The translations under genes and the position numbers were made by a program. 64,000 nt of DNA from Pseudomonas putida. GTDB lineage: Bacteria > Pseudomonadota > Gammaproteobacteria > Pseudomonadales > Pseudomonadaceae. Below, in pieces: positions 41,868 to 51,169 of the stretch. The DNA lies in assembly GCF_028682175.1 (NCBI RefSeq), contig NZ_JANHKS010000030.1, forward strand, positions 1-64,000, in the 5' to 3' direction. Each line of letters starts with the position of its first letter. Within the stretch, counting starts at the first letter, position 1. The notes under the pieces were generated by a model, which was not told the DNA's origin, did no database searches, and saw only the letters and a list, made by a program, of their open reading frames with translations.

Positions 41868-42818
41868 ATGCTAAAGCGAAGTCCCCTCGCAGGCGCCGTG
41901 TTGTGCGGCACTCTGCTCGTCAGCGGTTGCGCCAACCATCTGTCTCAACGCAGTGAGCAGGAAGAGCGCGTCGACCGCAAGTTGCTCGACCACAGTTTCC
42001 AGATCGACGTCGGCGAACCCAAGACCCTTGAGTTGCCGCAGCGTCGTGTGCGTATCCACGAGTTGAAGACCTTCGACATCACCGAATTCGAAGTCACTCG
42101 TCATTACGATCGCTACACCCCCTATCAGCCCTGGCGCGAAATCTACGAGATTCCGCTGGGCGCAGTGGCCATCGTCGCCGGTGTGGGCGCCAACGTGGTC
42201 AACGTACTCACCTTCGGCAGCCTGCCCGACAGCGTGACCAAGGACTGGCTCAGTTACGGCATCGCCGGTATCAACCCGTTCATGAACGCTCCGTCCCACG
42301 GCCGGGCGCAGCAGAATCTGGCGGGAATCGATGAAGTGCAGCGCGATCACCGCGTCGAGCACACCAGCCTGCCATGGAGCGAAAGCCCGGTTCAGGTCAA
42401 GGCCGGCAAGGACACCAACGAGCTGAACACCGACCGCAACGGCGTGCTGCGTATCAATCTGCTCGACAGCCCGTTCGCCGAACAGGACCTGAGCCGCATC
42501 ACCCAGTTGAACATCAAGGTCGAAGACGAACAGACCAACGTGCAGGCCAGTACCAACCTGCCGCTGAGCAAGACATTGCGCGGCAAGCTGATCGAAGCTC
42601 ACGGTTTGATCTACGACGACCTCGAAGACGACGAAGTCAGCCAGTGGGTGCACCGGGTCAAGCGCCTGTCGGAGCTGGGCCTTGAAGAGGAAGCCAGTGA
42701 CCTGGAACAGTCGCTGATTGAAATGACCCGCAACGATCCGCAGCTGCAACACGAGTTTCTGCGGGCGCTGGCCAAGGATGCAGGGCGGCTGGTGGCGGTG
42801 CCGGTCGGCAGCGAGTAA
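41868..42818 (+). CDS. Hypothetical lipoprotein (PA0957-like)
   Basis: This 316-residue protein has a lipobox: the signal AGAVLCGTLLVSGC ends at a Cys near residue 20, so it is predicted to be a lipoprotein. The mature part is soluble, with a central hydrophobic stretch (LGAVAIVAGVGANVVNVLTFGSL) and a charged helical C-terminus. The start at 41868 (MLKRSPLAG) is chosen because it gives the signal peptide. P. aeruginosa has a similar hypothetical protein after proS (from memory). Function unknown. Confidence 0.85.
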   Translation: MLKRSPLAGAVLCGTLLVSGCANHLSQRSEQEERVDRKLLDHSFQIDVGEPKTLELPQRRVRIHELKTFDITEFEVTRHYDRYTPYQPWREIYEIPLGAVAIVAGVGANVVNVLTFGSLPDSVTKDWLSYGIAGINPFMNAPSHGRAQQNLAGIDEVQRDHRVEHTSLPWSESPVQVKAGKDTNELNTDRNGVLRINLLDSPFAEQDLSRITQLNIKVEDEQTNVQASTNLPLSKTLRGKLIEAHGLIYDDLEDDEVSQWVHRVKRLSELGLEEEASDLEQSLIEMTRNDPQLQHEFLRALAKDAGRLVAVPVGSE

Positions 42819-42826
42819 GGGCCAAC

Positions 42827-43885
42827 TCAGGTGAACAGTTGAAGCTGCTCGTGCTTGCCGCGCAAGTCGTGCAGCCGCACGCCAATACCCAGCAATCGCA
42901 CCGGTTTACCGCCGCGTGCGAATGCCAGGGCGAGCAATTGCTCGTAACTCTCCAGATCCCTCCCCGCCCCTGACTGCTCAAGAGTGGTCTGGGTGAAATC
43001 GTGGAACTTCACTTTCACGAACGGCTTGCCCGGCCGGTACAGTGTGTCGATCCGGGCGATGCGCCCATTGAGGTTTTCCAGCAACTCAGGCAGCCGGGCA
43101 AGGCAACTGGCCAGATCCGGCAAGTCGGTATCGTAGGTGTTTTCCACGCTGACCGATTGCCGGCGGCTGTCGTTCTGCACCGGGCGCTCATCGATACCGT
43201 GGGCCAGGTTCCACAGCCGCTCACCAAATGATCCGAACTCGCGCACCAGCGACAACTTGCTCCAGCCCCGCACATCCTGACAACTGAGAATCCCCATGCG
43301 GCCGAGCTTGTCGGCGGTCACCTTGCCCACACCATGCAGCTTCGAAACCGGCAGGTCTGCGACAAAGTCCTCGACCTGATCAGGGGTGATGACGAACAGC
43401 CCGTTGGGTTTCTTCCAGTCACTGGCGATCTTGGCCAGAAACTTGTTCGGCGCAACACCCGCCGAAACCGTGATGTGCAACTGATTGGAGACGCGCCGAC
43501 GAATGTCCTGGGCGATGCGCGTGGCGCTGCCGGAAAAATGCTCGCACTCGGACACATCCAGGTAGGCCTCATCCAGCGACAGCGGCTCGATCATGTCGGT
43601 GTAGTCACGAAAGATCGTGTGGATTTCCTTCGATGCTTCTTTATAGGCATCCATTCGCGGCTTGACGATGGTCAGGTCCGGACACAACGACAGCGCATGG
43701 CGTGAAGACATGGCCGAACGCACCCCATAGGCCCGGGCTTCGTAGTTACAGGTGGCGATGACCCCGCGCCGATCCGCCGAACCACCCACTGCCAACGGCT
43801 TGCCGGCCAGGCGCGGGTCGTCGCGCATTTCGATGGCGGCATAGAAGCAGTCACAGTCGATGTGGATGATTTTGCGCTGCGGCAT
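42827..43885 (-). CDS. dinB: DNA polymerase IV DinB
   Basis: This 352-residue Y-family polymerase does translesion synthesis, bypassing N2-dG adducts. Active-site motifs are HIDCDCFYAAIEM and SLDEAYLDVS, the thumb has HhH regions (GVGKVTADKLGRMG) and the little finger follows. It ends without an obvious C-terminal beta-clamp extension. The start at 43885 (MPQRKIIHID) is the usual one. I saw no LexA box of CTG-N10-CAG type in its upstream 100 bases. Confidence 0.96.
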   Translation of the reverse strand: MPQRKIIHIDCDCFYAAIEMRDDPRLAGKPLAVGGSADRRGVIATCNYEARAYGVRSAMSSRHALSLCPDLTIVKPRMDAYKEASKEIHTIFRDYTDMIEPLSLDEAYLDVSECEHFSGSATRIAQDIRRRVSNQLHITVSAGVAPNKFLAKIASDWKKPNGLFVITPDQVEDFVADLPVSKLHGVGKVTADKLGRMGILSCQDVRGWSKLSLVREFGSFGERLWNLAHGIDERPVQNDSRRQSVSVENTYDTDLPDLASCLARLPELLENLNGRIARIDTLYRPGKPFVKVKFHDFTQTTLEQSGAGRDLESYEQLLALAFARGGKPVRLLGIGVRLHDLRGKHEQLQLFT

Positions 43886-44084
43886 AACGTACAGTCGTAG
43901 GAATACGGTTGAGCAGTATCTCATTCAAGCATCTATCTGACACGCTCCTGCCATATCCCCTACGAGCACGGCTAACCATAGCTGACCGCCCTGTCAGGCC
44001 CGTATTGCATGGCCTGGAAGCCTGCCAGCCCCGTTGTCGAGCGCTAACTATTTGAACAAAAAGCAATTTTCTCAGGCCTTTCGC

Positions 44085-44112
44085 TTGACACCCCGGCATT
44101 CCTCTGTAGAAT
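44085..44112 (+). promoter_or_regulatory. Promoter of the first tRNA-fMet
   Basis: A -35 TTGACA (44085-44090) and -10 TAGAAT (44107-44112) are 16 bases apart; the tRNA begins 14 bases after the -10, so the leader is very short. Confidence 0.85.
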
Positions 44113-44125
44113 GCCGCCACACAGA

Positions 44126-44202
<77 letters not shown>

Positions 44203-44207
44203 AACAT

Positions 44208-44240
44208 CAAAAAAGGCTACTCGAAAGAGTGGCCTTTTTT
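44208..44240 (+). terminator. Terminator of tRNA-fMet copy 1
   Basis: AAGGCTACTC, GAAA loop, GAGTGGCCTTTTTT forms a stem with one G-T pair and a T run. It begins about 6 bases after the tRNA end. Confidence 0.9.
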
Positions 44241-44409
44241 GTGCGCGTCGATTTTCCAGGTCACTCTTCCTTCATACGCCTGAAACATTCCACCGGGATG
44301 ATGGCCACCTGCTAAGCGCTGGCCGTTGCGATAAAAGCCTTGTCCGACCGTCACTTAGGCGTTTCACCCGTGCGAATGTGGTTAATTTGTCGATCTTTGG
44401 CATTAAAGG

Positions 44410-44437
44410 TTGACACTCAGGCGTTCGACTGTAGAAT
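44410..44437 (+). promoter_or_regulatory. Promoter of the second tRNA-fMet
   Basis: TTGACA (44410-44415) and TAGAAT (44432-44437) are 16 bases apart, the same layout as for copy 1. Confidence 0.85.
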
Positions 44438-44450
44438 GCCGCCACACAGA

Positions 44451-44527
<77 letters not shown>

Positions 44528-44537
44528 AACGTTTGAA

Positions 44538-44568
44538 GAAGGCTACTCGAAAGAGTGGCCTTTTTTTT
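44538..44568 (+). terminator. Terminator of tRNA-fMet copy 2
   Basis: The same stem as after copy 1 (GGCTACTC GAAA GAGTGGCC) followed by eight T. Confidence 0.9.
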
Positions 44569-44860
44569 GCCCTGACGAAAGCGACCGAATGACAGAGCTA
44601 AACCCTTGTCACATTTCATTGTCGAAATCGCTTCGGTCTGAGGTAGCTTGTTACCCTGTGTTACCAGGCACGAGAGTTTTTTGCTTTTGTGCCGATACGC
44701 TTGCCAGTAACTGAACCTAGACTGAACAGTCACAGAGACGTCACTGCCGTATTCGCCCGTTAGACGTTGAAGCGCTAACATCCTGAATTATTTTTTGCGT
44801 AGGGATTGGTAACTTGGCTGTATACCCCCATCCTGTCGCGCACGATCCAAGGAGTGATTG

Positions 44861-47503
44861 ATGCGCGCCAACCCATCCGACACCAACGAAGCAGCTCCAG
44901 AGATTTCTCCGGTTTCCCCTGCCCGACCGCGTCTTCGCGAATTGGTGAGCAAATATCGTCAACCCATTGGGGTGGCCGTCACCATCCTGCTGTTTGCCCT
45001 GGCCTTGATCGCCTGTCGGCACATGCTCACGGAACTGGATATCTACGCGCTGCAGGACTCGCTGCTCAGCGTTCCGCTGCCTTCTCTGGGCGGCGCCGTG
45101 CTGGCGACGGTCATCGGCTTTACCATTTTGCTGGGCTACGAGTGGTCGGCCACTAAATATGCCAACGTCGACCTGCCGCCCAAATCGATGATCATGGGCG
45201 GGTTCTGTGCGTTTGCCATCGGCAACGCCGTGGGCCTGTCGATGCTGTCCGGCGGCTCGGTCCGCTATCGCCTGTATTCCCGTCTGGGGCTTGGGGCTGG
45301 TGAAGTCGCGCACATGACGCTGTTCGCCAGCCTGTCGCTGGGTTGTGCGCTTCCACCACTGGCGGCACTGGCCACGCTGAGCGACCTGCCCGCCGCCTCC
45401 CTGGCGCTGCATCTGTCGGTCCCCGTGCTGGCAACGATCGCAATCGCGGTACTGGCATTGAGTGTGATTCTGGGCGTTGCGGTCTATCGCCGTCGCCTGC
45501 CGGAACAGACAATCCCGCACAACCTGCTAGTACGCGCCGGGCGTCGTACCCTGCGCCTGCCGGGGCTGCGCCTGACGCTCATGCAACTGGTGATTACCGC
45601 ACTGGACGTGGCCGCCGCCGCTGCCGTGCTGTACTTGCTGCTGCCGTCCGCCCCGCCCTTCGGCGCATTCCTGCTGGTGTACCTGCTGGCCCTGGCCGCC
45701 GGCGTGCTCAGCCATGTGCCGGGTGGTGTCGGGGTGTTCGAGGCGATCCTGCTGACCGCCTTCGCCGACGAACTGGGCGCCGCGCCACTGGCCGCCGCGC
45801 TGCTGCTGTATCGCCTGATCTACGTGCTGCTGCCGCTGCTGGTGGCGTGCCTGGTACTGCTGTTCAGCGAGGCCAAGCGCCTGCTGTTTGCCCGCCAGGC
45901 CATTCGTGTGGCCTCAGGGCTGGGCGCGCCGATCCTGGCGCTGCTGGTGTTCCTGTCTGGCGTGGTGCTGCTGTTTTCCGGCTCGACCCCGGAAATCGAC
46001 ACCCGACTGGAAAGCCTGGGCTTTCTGATCCCTCATCGGCTGATCGATGCATCGCACTTCGGCGCAAGCCTGATCGGCGTGCTGTGCCTGCTGCTGGCCC
46101 AGGGCCTGCGTCGACGCCTGTCCGCCGCCTGGATGCTCACCACGATCCTGCTGTTCGTGGGTTCGGTGCTGTCGATCCTCAAAGGTTTCGACTGGGAAGA
46201 GGCCAGCATGCTGCTGCTGACCGCTTGCCTGCTGGCCATTTTCCGCCGCTCCTTCTATCGGCCGAGCCGCTTGCTGGAACTGCCGTTTTCACCGCTGTAT
46301 CTGGTGGCCAGCATTTGCGTACTGGGCGCCTCGTTCTGGCTGCTGCTGTTCGCCTACCAGGACGTGCCCTACAGCCATCAACTGTGGTGGCAGTTCACCC
46401 TGGATGCCGACGCCCCTCGCGGCCTGCGCTCGGCGCTGGGCAGTGCAGTGCTGCTGGTGATCGTCTCGTTGACCTGGCTGCTGCGCACCGCGCGCCCGCA
46501 GATCGACCTGCCTGACGAAGCCCAACTGGCCAAGGCCGCCGAAATCATCAAGGCCTCCAGCCAGCCTGATGGCGGTCTGGTGCTGACCGGCGACAAAGCC
46601 GTTCTGCTGCACCCGGACGGTAATGCTTTCCTGATGTACGCCCATCGCGGCCGCAGCCTGGTGGCGCTGTATGACCCCATCGGCCCGACCCAACAGCGCG
46701 CCGAGCTGATCTGGCAATTCCGCGACCTGTGCGACGTGCACCACGCACGCCCTGTGTTCTATCAAGTGCGTGCCGAGAACCTGCCGTTCTACATGGACAT
46801 CGGCCTGACCGCGATCAAACTGGGCGAGGAAGCCCGGGTCGACCTGCTCAAGTTCGACATCGAGGCCAAGGGCAAGGAAATGAAGGACCTGCGCTACACC
46901 TGGAACCGGGGTGGTCGCGATGGTCTGTCGCTGGAAATCTACGAAGTCGGCCAGGCGCCGATGGATGAGCTGAAGGTGATTTCCGACGCCTGGCTCACCG
47001 GCAAGAACGTGCGGGAGAAAGGCTTCTCCCTGGGCCGTTTCAGCCTCGATTACCTCAAGCACTTCCGCATCGCCATCGTTCACTTCCAGGGCAAGCCGGT
47101 TGCGTTCTCCAACCTGCTGGAAACCTCGCGCAACGATCTGGCGAGCCTTGACCTGATGCGTTCGCACCCGGATGCGCCGAAGCTGACCATGGAATTCATG
47201 ATGGTCGGCCTGATCCTGCATTACAAAAAGGAAGGCTACACCCGCTTCAGCCTGGGCATGGTGCCGTTGTCGGGCCTGCAACCTCGGCGTGGCGCGCCCT
47301 TGACCCAGCGCCTGGGCTCGATGGTGTTCACCCGCGGCGAGCAGCTCTACAACTTCCAGGGCCTGCGCCGCTTCAAAGACAAATTCCAGCCTGACTGGGA
47401 ACCTCGTTATATGGCCGTGCCCGCCGGACTCGATCCGCTGGTGGCACTGGCGGACACTGCTGCCCTGATCGCGGGCGGCCTGACTGGATTGGTGAAACGC
47501 TGA
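44861..47503 (+). CDS. mprF: MprF: phosphatidylglycerol aminoacyltransferase/flippase
   Basis: This 880-residue membrane protein has a flippase domain of many membrane helices (about residues 35-570) and a C-terminal cytoplasmic aminoacyl-transferase domain (about 575-870; KGKEMKDLRYTWNRGGRDGL, GKPVAFSNLLE, RFSLGMVPLSGLQPRRG). It transfers an amino acid from tRNA to phosphatidylglycerol and flips the product, reducing the negative charge of the membrane. In P. aeruginosa the homologue makes alanyl-PG. ATG at 44861 follows AAGGAG at 8-9 bases. Its stop overlaps the next gene (TGATG). Confidence 0.95.
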   Translation: MRANPSDTNEAAPEISPVSPARPRLRELVSKYRQPIGVAVTILLFALALIACRHMLTELDIYALQDSLLSVPLPSLGGAVLATVIGFTILLGYEWSATKYANVDLPPKSMIMGGFCAFAIGNAVGLSMLSGGSVRYRLYSRLGLGAGEVAHMTLFASLSLGCALPPLAALATLSDLPAASLALHLSVPVLATIAIAVLALSVILGVAVYRRRLPEQTIPHNLLVRAGRRTLRLPGLRLTLMQLVITALDVAAAAAVLYLLLPSAPPFGAFLLVYLLALAAGVLSHVPGGVGVFEAILLTAFADELGAAPLAAALLLYRLIYVLLPLLVACLVLLFSEAKRLLFARQAIRVASGLGAPILALLVFLSGVVLLFSGSTPEIDTRLESLGFLIPHRLIDASHFGASLIGVLCLLLAQGLRRRLSAAWMLTTILLFVGSVLSILKGFDWEEASMLLLTACLLAIFRRSFYRPSRLLELPFSPLYLVASICVLGASFWLLLFAYQDVPYSHQLWWQFTLDADAPRGLRSALGSAVLLVIVSLTWLLRTARPQIDLPDEAQLAKAAEIIKASSQPDGGLVLTGDKAVLLHPDGNAFLMYAHRGRSLVALYDPIGPTQQRAELIWQFRDLCDVHHARPVFYQVRAENLPFYMDIGLTAIKLGEEARVDLLKFDIEAKGKEMKDLRYTWNRGGRDGLSLEIYEVGQAPMDELKVISDAWLTGKNVREKGFSLGRFSLDYLKHFRIAIVHFQGKPVAFSNLLETSRNDLASLDLMRSHPDAPKLTMEFMMVGLILHYKKEGYTRFSLGMVPLSGLQPRRGAPLTQRLGSMVFTRGEQLYNFQGLRRFKDKFQPDWEPRYMAVPAGLDPLVALADTAALIAGGLTGLVKR

Positions 47504-48804
47504 TGATTCAACGCTACTGGCGCTTTTTGCTCGCTGCCCTGGTAATTCTGGCGGTGGCACTGGGTTTCTGGCTGTGGAACCGCCCTGCCGCCCAACCGAC
47601 ACTGGAACGCATTACCCTGGATGACGGCTCGGCGCTGATCCGCGCCACTCCGTCGACCAAGGTCAAGACCCGCGTGGCCCTGGCCGTGACCACCGAAGAC
47701 GCGCTGACCGAGAAGCAGGTCCTGGCACTGAGCTACGACGCTTCTGCCCAAGTGATTCAGGTGGTGCTGCCAAAAGACGATTGCCAATTGCAGGAAAAGG
47801 CCTTCACGGCAGCGCTGCAAAAGCTCGACGGCGCGCCGGACGTGGTTGCCGGTATCAGCGCAGGCGGCTCGGTGGCCTGGGATTGGCTAGCCGGCCAAAG
47901 CAACGACAAGGCCCAGGCCATTTCGGTGAACTTCGTCCTCAATCAGCCTGATTGCAAGGTCCCGGCGCCCAAAGCCGCCGCCCACGGCAAATGGACCGTG
48001 GCCTGGAACGACGGCCCGGACGATGAAACCGCCGTGTTCGTTCGTGACACGCCCAACGCCGAAACCAAGATCAGCGACTACGACATCAAGTACCCGCAGA
48101 TCCTCAACACCGAAGTCCGTCATCTGCTGATCGCCGATGACGCAAGTGGTGGTCTGAACATCCCGGTCGTTGAAGTGCCTTCGAGCCAACCCTCGGACAC
48201 CGTCACCCTGTTCCTCTCCGGTGATGGCGGCTGGCGCGACCTGGACAAGGACGTGGCGGGCGACATGGCCAAATCCGGTGGCTACCCGGTGGTGGGCATC
48301 GATACCCTGCGCTACTACTGGGAACACAAATCCCCTGAGCAGACGGCCACCGACCTCAGCGAGCTGATGGCCCACTACCGGCAGAAATGGGGTGCCAAGC
48401 ACTTCGTGCTGGCGGGTTATTCCTTCGGTGCCGACGTACTGCCCGCCATCTACAACCGCCTGCCGGAAGATGACAAGGCCCGCGTTGACGGCATCATCCT
48501 GCTGGCCTTCGCCCGCAGTGGCAGCTTCGAGATCGCGGTAGAAGGCTGGCTCGGCGCCTCCGGCAAGGAAGCGGCCACTGGCCCGGAAATGGCCAAGCTG
48601 CCGGCTGACAAGGTGTTCTGCGTCTATGGCGTGGAAGAGAAGGACGAAAGCGGCTGCACCGAAGCCACCGCCCCAGGCCAGAAGCAGCAATTGCCGGGCG
48701 GTCACCACTTCGATGAAGACTACCCTGCCCTGGCAAAACGCCTGATCGCGGTCATCGACAAGTGGAAAGGCAAGGAAGCGCCGGAGTCCGCCAGCGCCGA
48801 ATAA
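47503..48804 (+). CDS. AcvB/VirJ-family protein, putative aminoacyl-PG hydrolase
   Basis: This 433-residue protein has an N-terminal membrane or signal helix (FLLAALVILAVALGFWLWN) and two alpha/beta-hydrolase-like halves: the first with GISAGGSVAWDW, the second with FLSGDGGWRDLDKDVAGDM and the nucleophile motif GYSFGADV. It is probably periplasmic and membrane-anchored. In P. aeruginosa the gene after mprF (PA0919) encodes a hydrolase that removes alanine from alanyl-PG; this is the matching position. It is translationally coupled to mprF, so synthesis and removal are co-expressed. Confidence 0.88.
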   Translation: MIQRYWRFLLAALVILAVALGFWLWNRPAAQPTLERITLDDGSALIRATPSTKVKTRVALAVTTEDALTEKQVLALSYDASAQVIQVVLPKDDCQLQEKAFTAALQKLDGAPDVVAGISAGGSVAWDWLAGQSNDKAQAISVNFVLNQPDCKVPAPKAAAHGKWTVAWNDGPDDETAVFVRDTPNAETKISDYDIKYPQILNTEVRHLLIADDASGGLNIPVVEVPSSQPSDTVTLFLSGDGGWRDLDKDVAGDMAKSGGYPVVGIDTLRYYWEHKSPEQTATDLSELMAHYRQKWGAKHFVLAGYSFGADVLPAIYNRLPEDDKARVDGIILLAFARSGSFEIAVEGWLGASGKEAATGPEMAKLPADKVFCVYGVEEKDESGCTEATAPGQKQQLPGGHHFDEDYPALAKRLIAVIDKWKGKEAPESASAE

Positions 48805-48812
48805 CCCCGCCA

Positions 48813-48851
48813 CAAAAAATCCCCGCATTCTCACGATTGCGGGGATTTTTT
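48813..48851 (+). terminator. Terminator of mprF-virJ operon
   Basis: AAAAAATCCCCGCA pairs with TGCGGGGATTTTTT across a loop of about 11 bases, 9 bases after the stop. Confidence 0.9.
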
Positions 48852-48886
48852 ATGGGCGTTCACAAAAGGGGCGGATTACCGCGATC

Positions 48887-48956
48887 CCGTAGCAGCACGG
48901 CTTGCCGGCGGGAGCGATCTTGAGGACGCCCCCGCGGGCAAGCCCGGCTGCTACGG
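48887..48956. repeat. REP-type inverted repeat (short form)
   Basis: CCGTAGCAGCACGGCTTGCC at the left pairs with GGCTGCTACGG at the right through GGCAAGCCCGG. This arm is shared with the REPINs at 53.1, 56.3 and 58.4 kb, but the total is only 70 bases and the centre differs. Confidence 0.8.
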
Positions 48957-48999
48957 GATGGGGGGCGTTCACAAGACTGCGACTTGCCGCGGCGGGTGC

Positions 49000-50898
49000 T
49001 TACATCTCCACCTGCGTACCCAACTCGATCACGCGGTTGTACGGCAGTTTGAAGAAGCGCAGGTTGCCGTTCGCATTCTTCAACATGAACGCGAACAGGC
49101 CTTCGCGCCAGCGGGCCATGCCGGCCAATTTGGTTGAAACCACGGTTTCACGACTTAGGAAGTACGTCGTGCGCATCGGGCTGAAATCCAGATCCGGCAA
49201 ATGGCAGAGCTTCAGCGCGGCCGGGACGTCCGGTTCGTCGATGAAACCGAAGTGCAGGATGACCCGGAAGAACCCCTCGCCATAGGCTTCAACCTCAAAG
49301 CGCTGCGCCGCAGGGACACGTGGCGTGTCTTCGTAGACTACGGTCAATAACACCACCTGTTCATGCAGCACCTGGTTATGCAGCAGGTTGTGCAGCAACG
49401 CATGTGGGACGGCATCCGGACGAGCCGTCAGAAACACCGCCGTCCCCTGAACACGATGGGGCGGTTGCACGCTGATACTGCTGATGAAGATCGGCAACGG
49501 CAGGCCGCCTTCGTCGATACGCTCGACCAGCAGCTGCTTGCCGCGCTTCCAGGTGGTCATCAGGATGAACAACGCGATACCGGCCAGGAACGGAAATGCG
49601 CCACCCTGCACCACTTTCGGAACGTTGGCCGCGAAGAACATGCCGTCGACGAACAGGCAGCCCGCCAGGATCGGAATCGCGATGAATGGCGACCATTTCC
49701 ACGCCAGCAGCATCACCGAGGCCACCAGGATGGTCGTGCAGAGCATGGTGCCCGTCACCGCCACGCCGTAGGCAGAGGCCAGGGCGCCGGAAGACTCGAA
49801 GCCCAGCACCAGCAGGATCACGCCAACCATCAGCGTCCAGTTCACCGCGCCGATGTAGATCTGGCCCTGGGCGTCACTGGAGGTGTGCTGAATGTACATG
49901 CGCGGGATGTAACCCAGCTGGATCGCCTGCAGGGTCATGGAGAACGCGCCGGAGATCACCGCCTGGGACGCGATAATGGTCGCCAGCGTAGAGAGGCCGA
50001 TCAACGGCAGCAGCGCCCAGCTCGGCGCCAGCAGGTAGAACGGGTTACGCACCGCTTCCGGGTTCTCGATCACCACGGCGCCCTGGCCGAAGTAGTTGAG
50101 CACCAGCGCAGGCAGCACCAGGGCGAACCAGGCACGGGAAATCGGCTTGCGACCGAAGTGGCCCATGTCGGCGTAGAGCGCTTCGGCGCCGGTCAGCGCC
50201 AGCACCACCGCGCCCAGCACGGCAACACCGATGCCCGGATGGTCGAGGAAGAAGCGCAGCGCCCACAGCGGGTTGACCGCGTTCAGCACCTCGGGCTGCT
50301 GGATGATCCCGTGGATACCCAGAACGCCCAGGGTGACGAACCACAGCACCATGATCGGACCGAACATCACACCGATGCGCGCCGTGCCATGGCGCTGGAT
50401 CAGAAACAGCCCCACCAGCACGATCAGCGCGATCGGCACCACCCAGTGATCCAGGCCGTCGAACGCCAGCTCCATGCCTTCGACCGCCGAGAGCACCGAA
50501 ATCGCCGGGGTGATCATGCTGTCGCCGTAGAACAGCGCAGCGCCAAACAACCCGAAGACGATCATGGTCGCCTGCAGCCTTGGATATTTGGCCGAAGCCC
50601 GGCGGGCCAGCGCCGTGAGGGCCATGATCCCGCCTTCGCCGTCGTTGTCGGCGCGCAGCACCAGGGCCATGTACTTGAACGAGACGACCCAGACCAGCGC
50701 CCAGAAAATCAGCGACAGGATGCCCAGTACCGCATCATGCCCGGCCTGCACCCCATAACCGCCGACGAAAACCTCCTTGATGGTATACAGCGGGCTGGTG
50801 CCGATATCGCCATATGCCACCCCGACCGCCCCCACCAGCAAACTCAAGGGCTTGGCTGACGAATGACCGGTATCGGCCTGACTGGTTGCATGACCCAT
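49000..50898 (-). CDS. kup: Low-affinity potassium transporter Kup
   Basis: This 632-residue inner-membrane protein has about 12 membrane helices in the first 450 residues, beginning with LSLLVGAVGVAYGDIGTSPLYTIKEVF (the Kup signature), followed by a cytoplasmic C-terminal domain of about 170 residues. It takes up K+ with protons. It is divergent from rimO, with 271 bases between, which is the P. aeruginosa order. The start MGHATSQAD is preceded by AGGAG. Confidence 0.96.
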   Translation of the reverse strand: MGHATSQADTGHSSAKPLSLLVGAVGVAYGDIGTSPLYTIKEVFVGGYGVQAGHDAVLGILSLIFWALVWVVSFKYMALVLRADNDGEGGIMALTALARRASAKYPRLQATMIVFGLFGAALFYGDSMITPAISVLSAVEGMELAFDGLDHWVVPIALIVLVGLFLIQRHGTARIGVMFGPIMVLWFVTLGVLGIHGIIQQPEVLNAVNPLWALRFFLDHPGIGVAVLGAVVLALTGAEALYADMGHFGRKPISRAWFALVLPALVLNYFGQGAVVIENPEAVRNPFYLLAPSWALLPLIGLSTLATIIASQAVISGAFSMTLQAIQLGYIPRMYIQHTSSDAQGQIYIGAVNWTLMVGVILLVLGFESSGALASAYGVAVTGTMLCTTILVASVMLLAWKWSPFIAIPILAGCLFVDGMFFAANVPKVVQGGAFPFLAGIALFILMTTWKRGKQLLVERIDEGGLPLPIFISSISVQPPHRVQGTAVFLTARPDAVPHALLHNLLHNQVLHEQVVLLTVVYEDTPRVPAAQRFEVEAYGEGFFRVILHFGFIDEPDVPAALKLCHLPDLDFSPMRTTYFLSRETVVSTKLAGMARWREGLFAFMLKNANGNLRFFKLPYNRVIELGTQVEM

Positions 50899-51169
50899 TA
50901 ACTACTCCTGAAACCCTGACTCGAGTGCTGCGATGTGCAGTATCGGGATTGACCCGCCGCACACCGGTAAATTCAGATGTTCCCGGCCAACAAGGGTTGC
51001 CGGGTTCAACGCCGCGAAGCATAGCGCAGCACTCGTCGTAATTCTCGGTATAACGCTGGTCAATCGCGTCTCTCATCGCTAGAATTGCGCACTTTTTGAT
51101 CAGAGGCGCACCAAGCGCCCAGTCAGTGCCCGGGCCAGACGCCGGGGCATACCTACGCCGAGGTTAGTC

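Noticed and set aside
43886..44000. LexA box upstream of dinB
   Set aside because: No CTG-N10-CAG palindrome was seen, only an unpaired ACAG, so SOS control is not claimed here.
44858..44860. A TTG start for mprF three bases before the ATG
   Set aside because: The ATG at 44861 has AAGGAG at normal distance; the TTG is read only because alternative starts were allowed.
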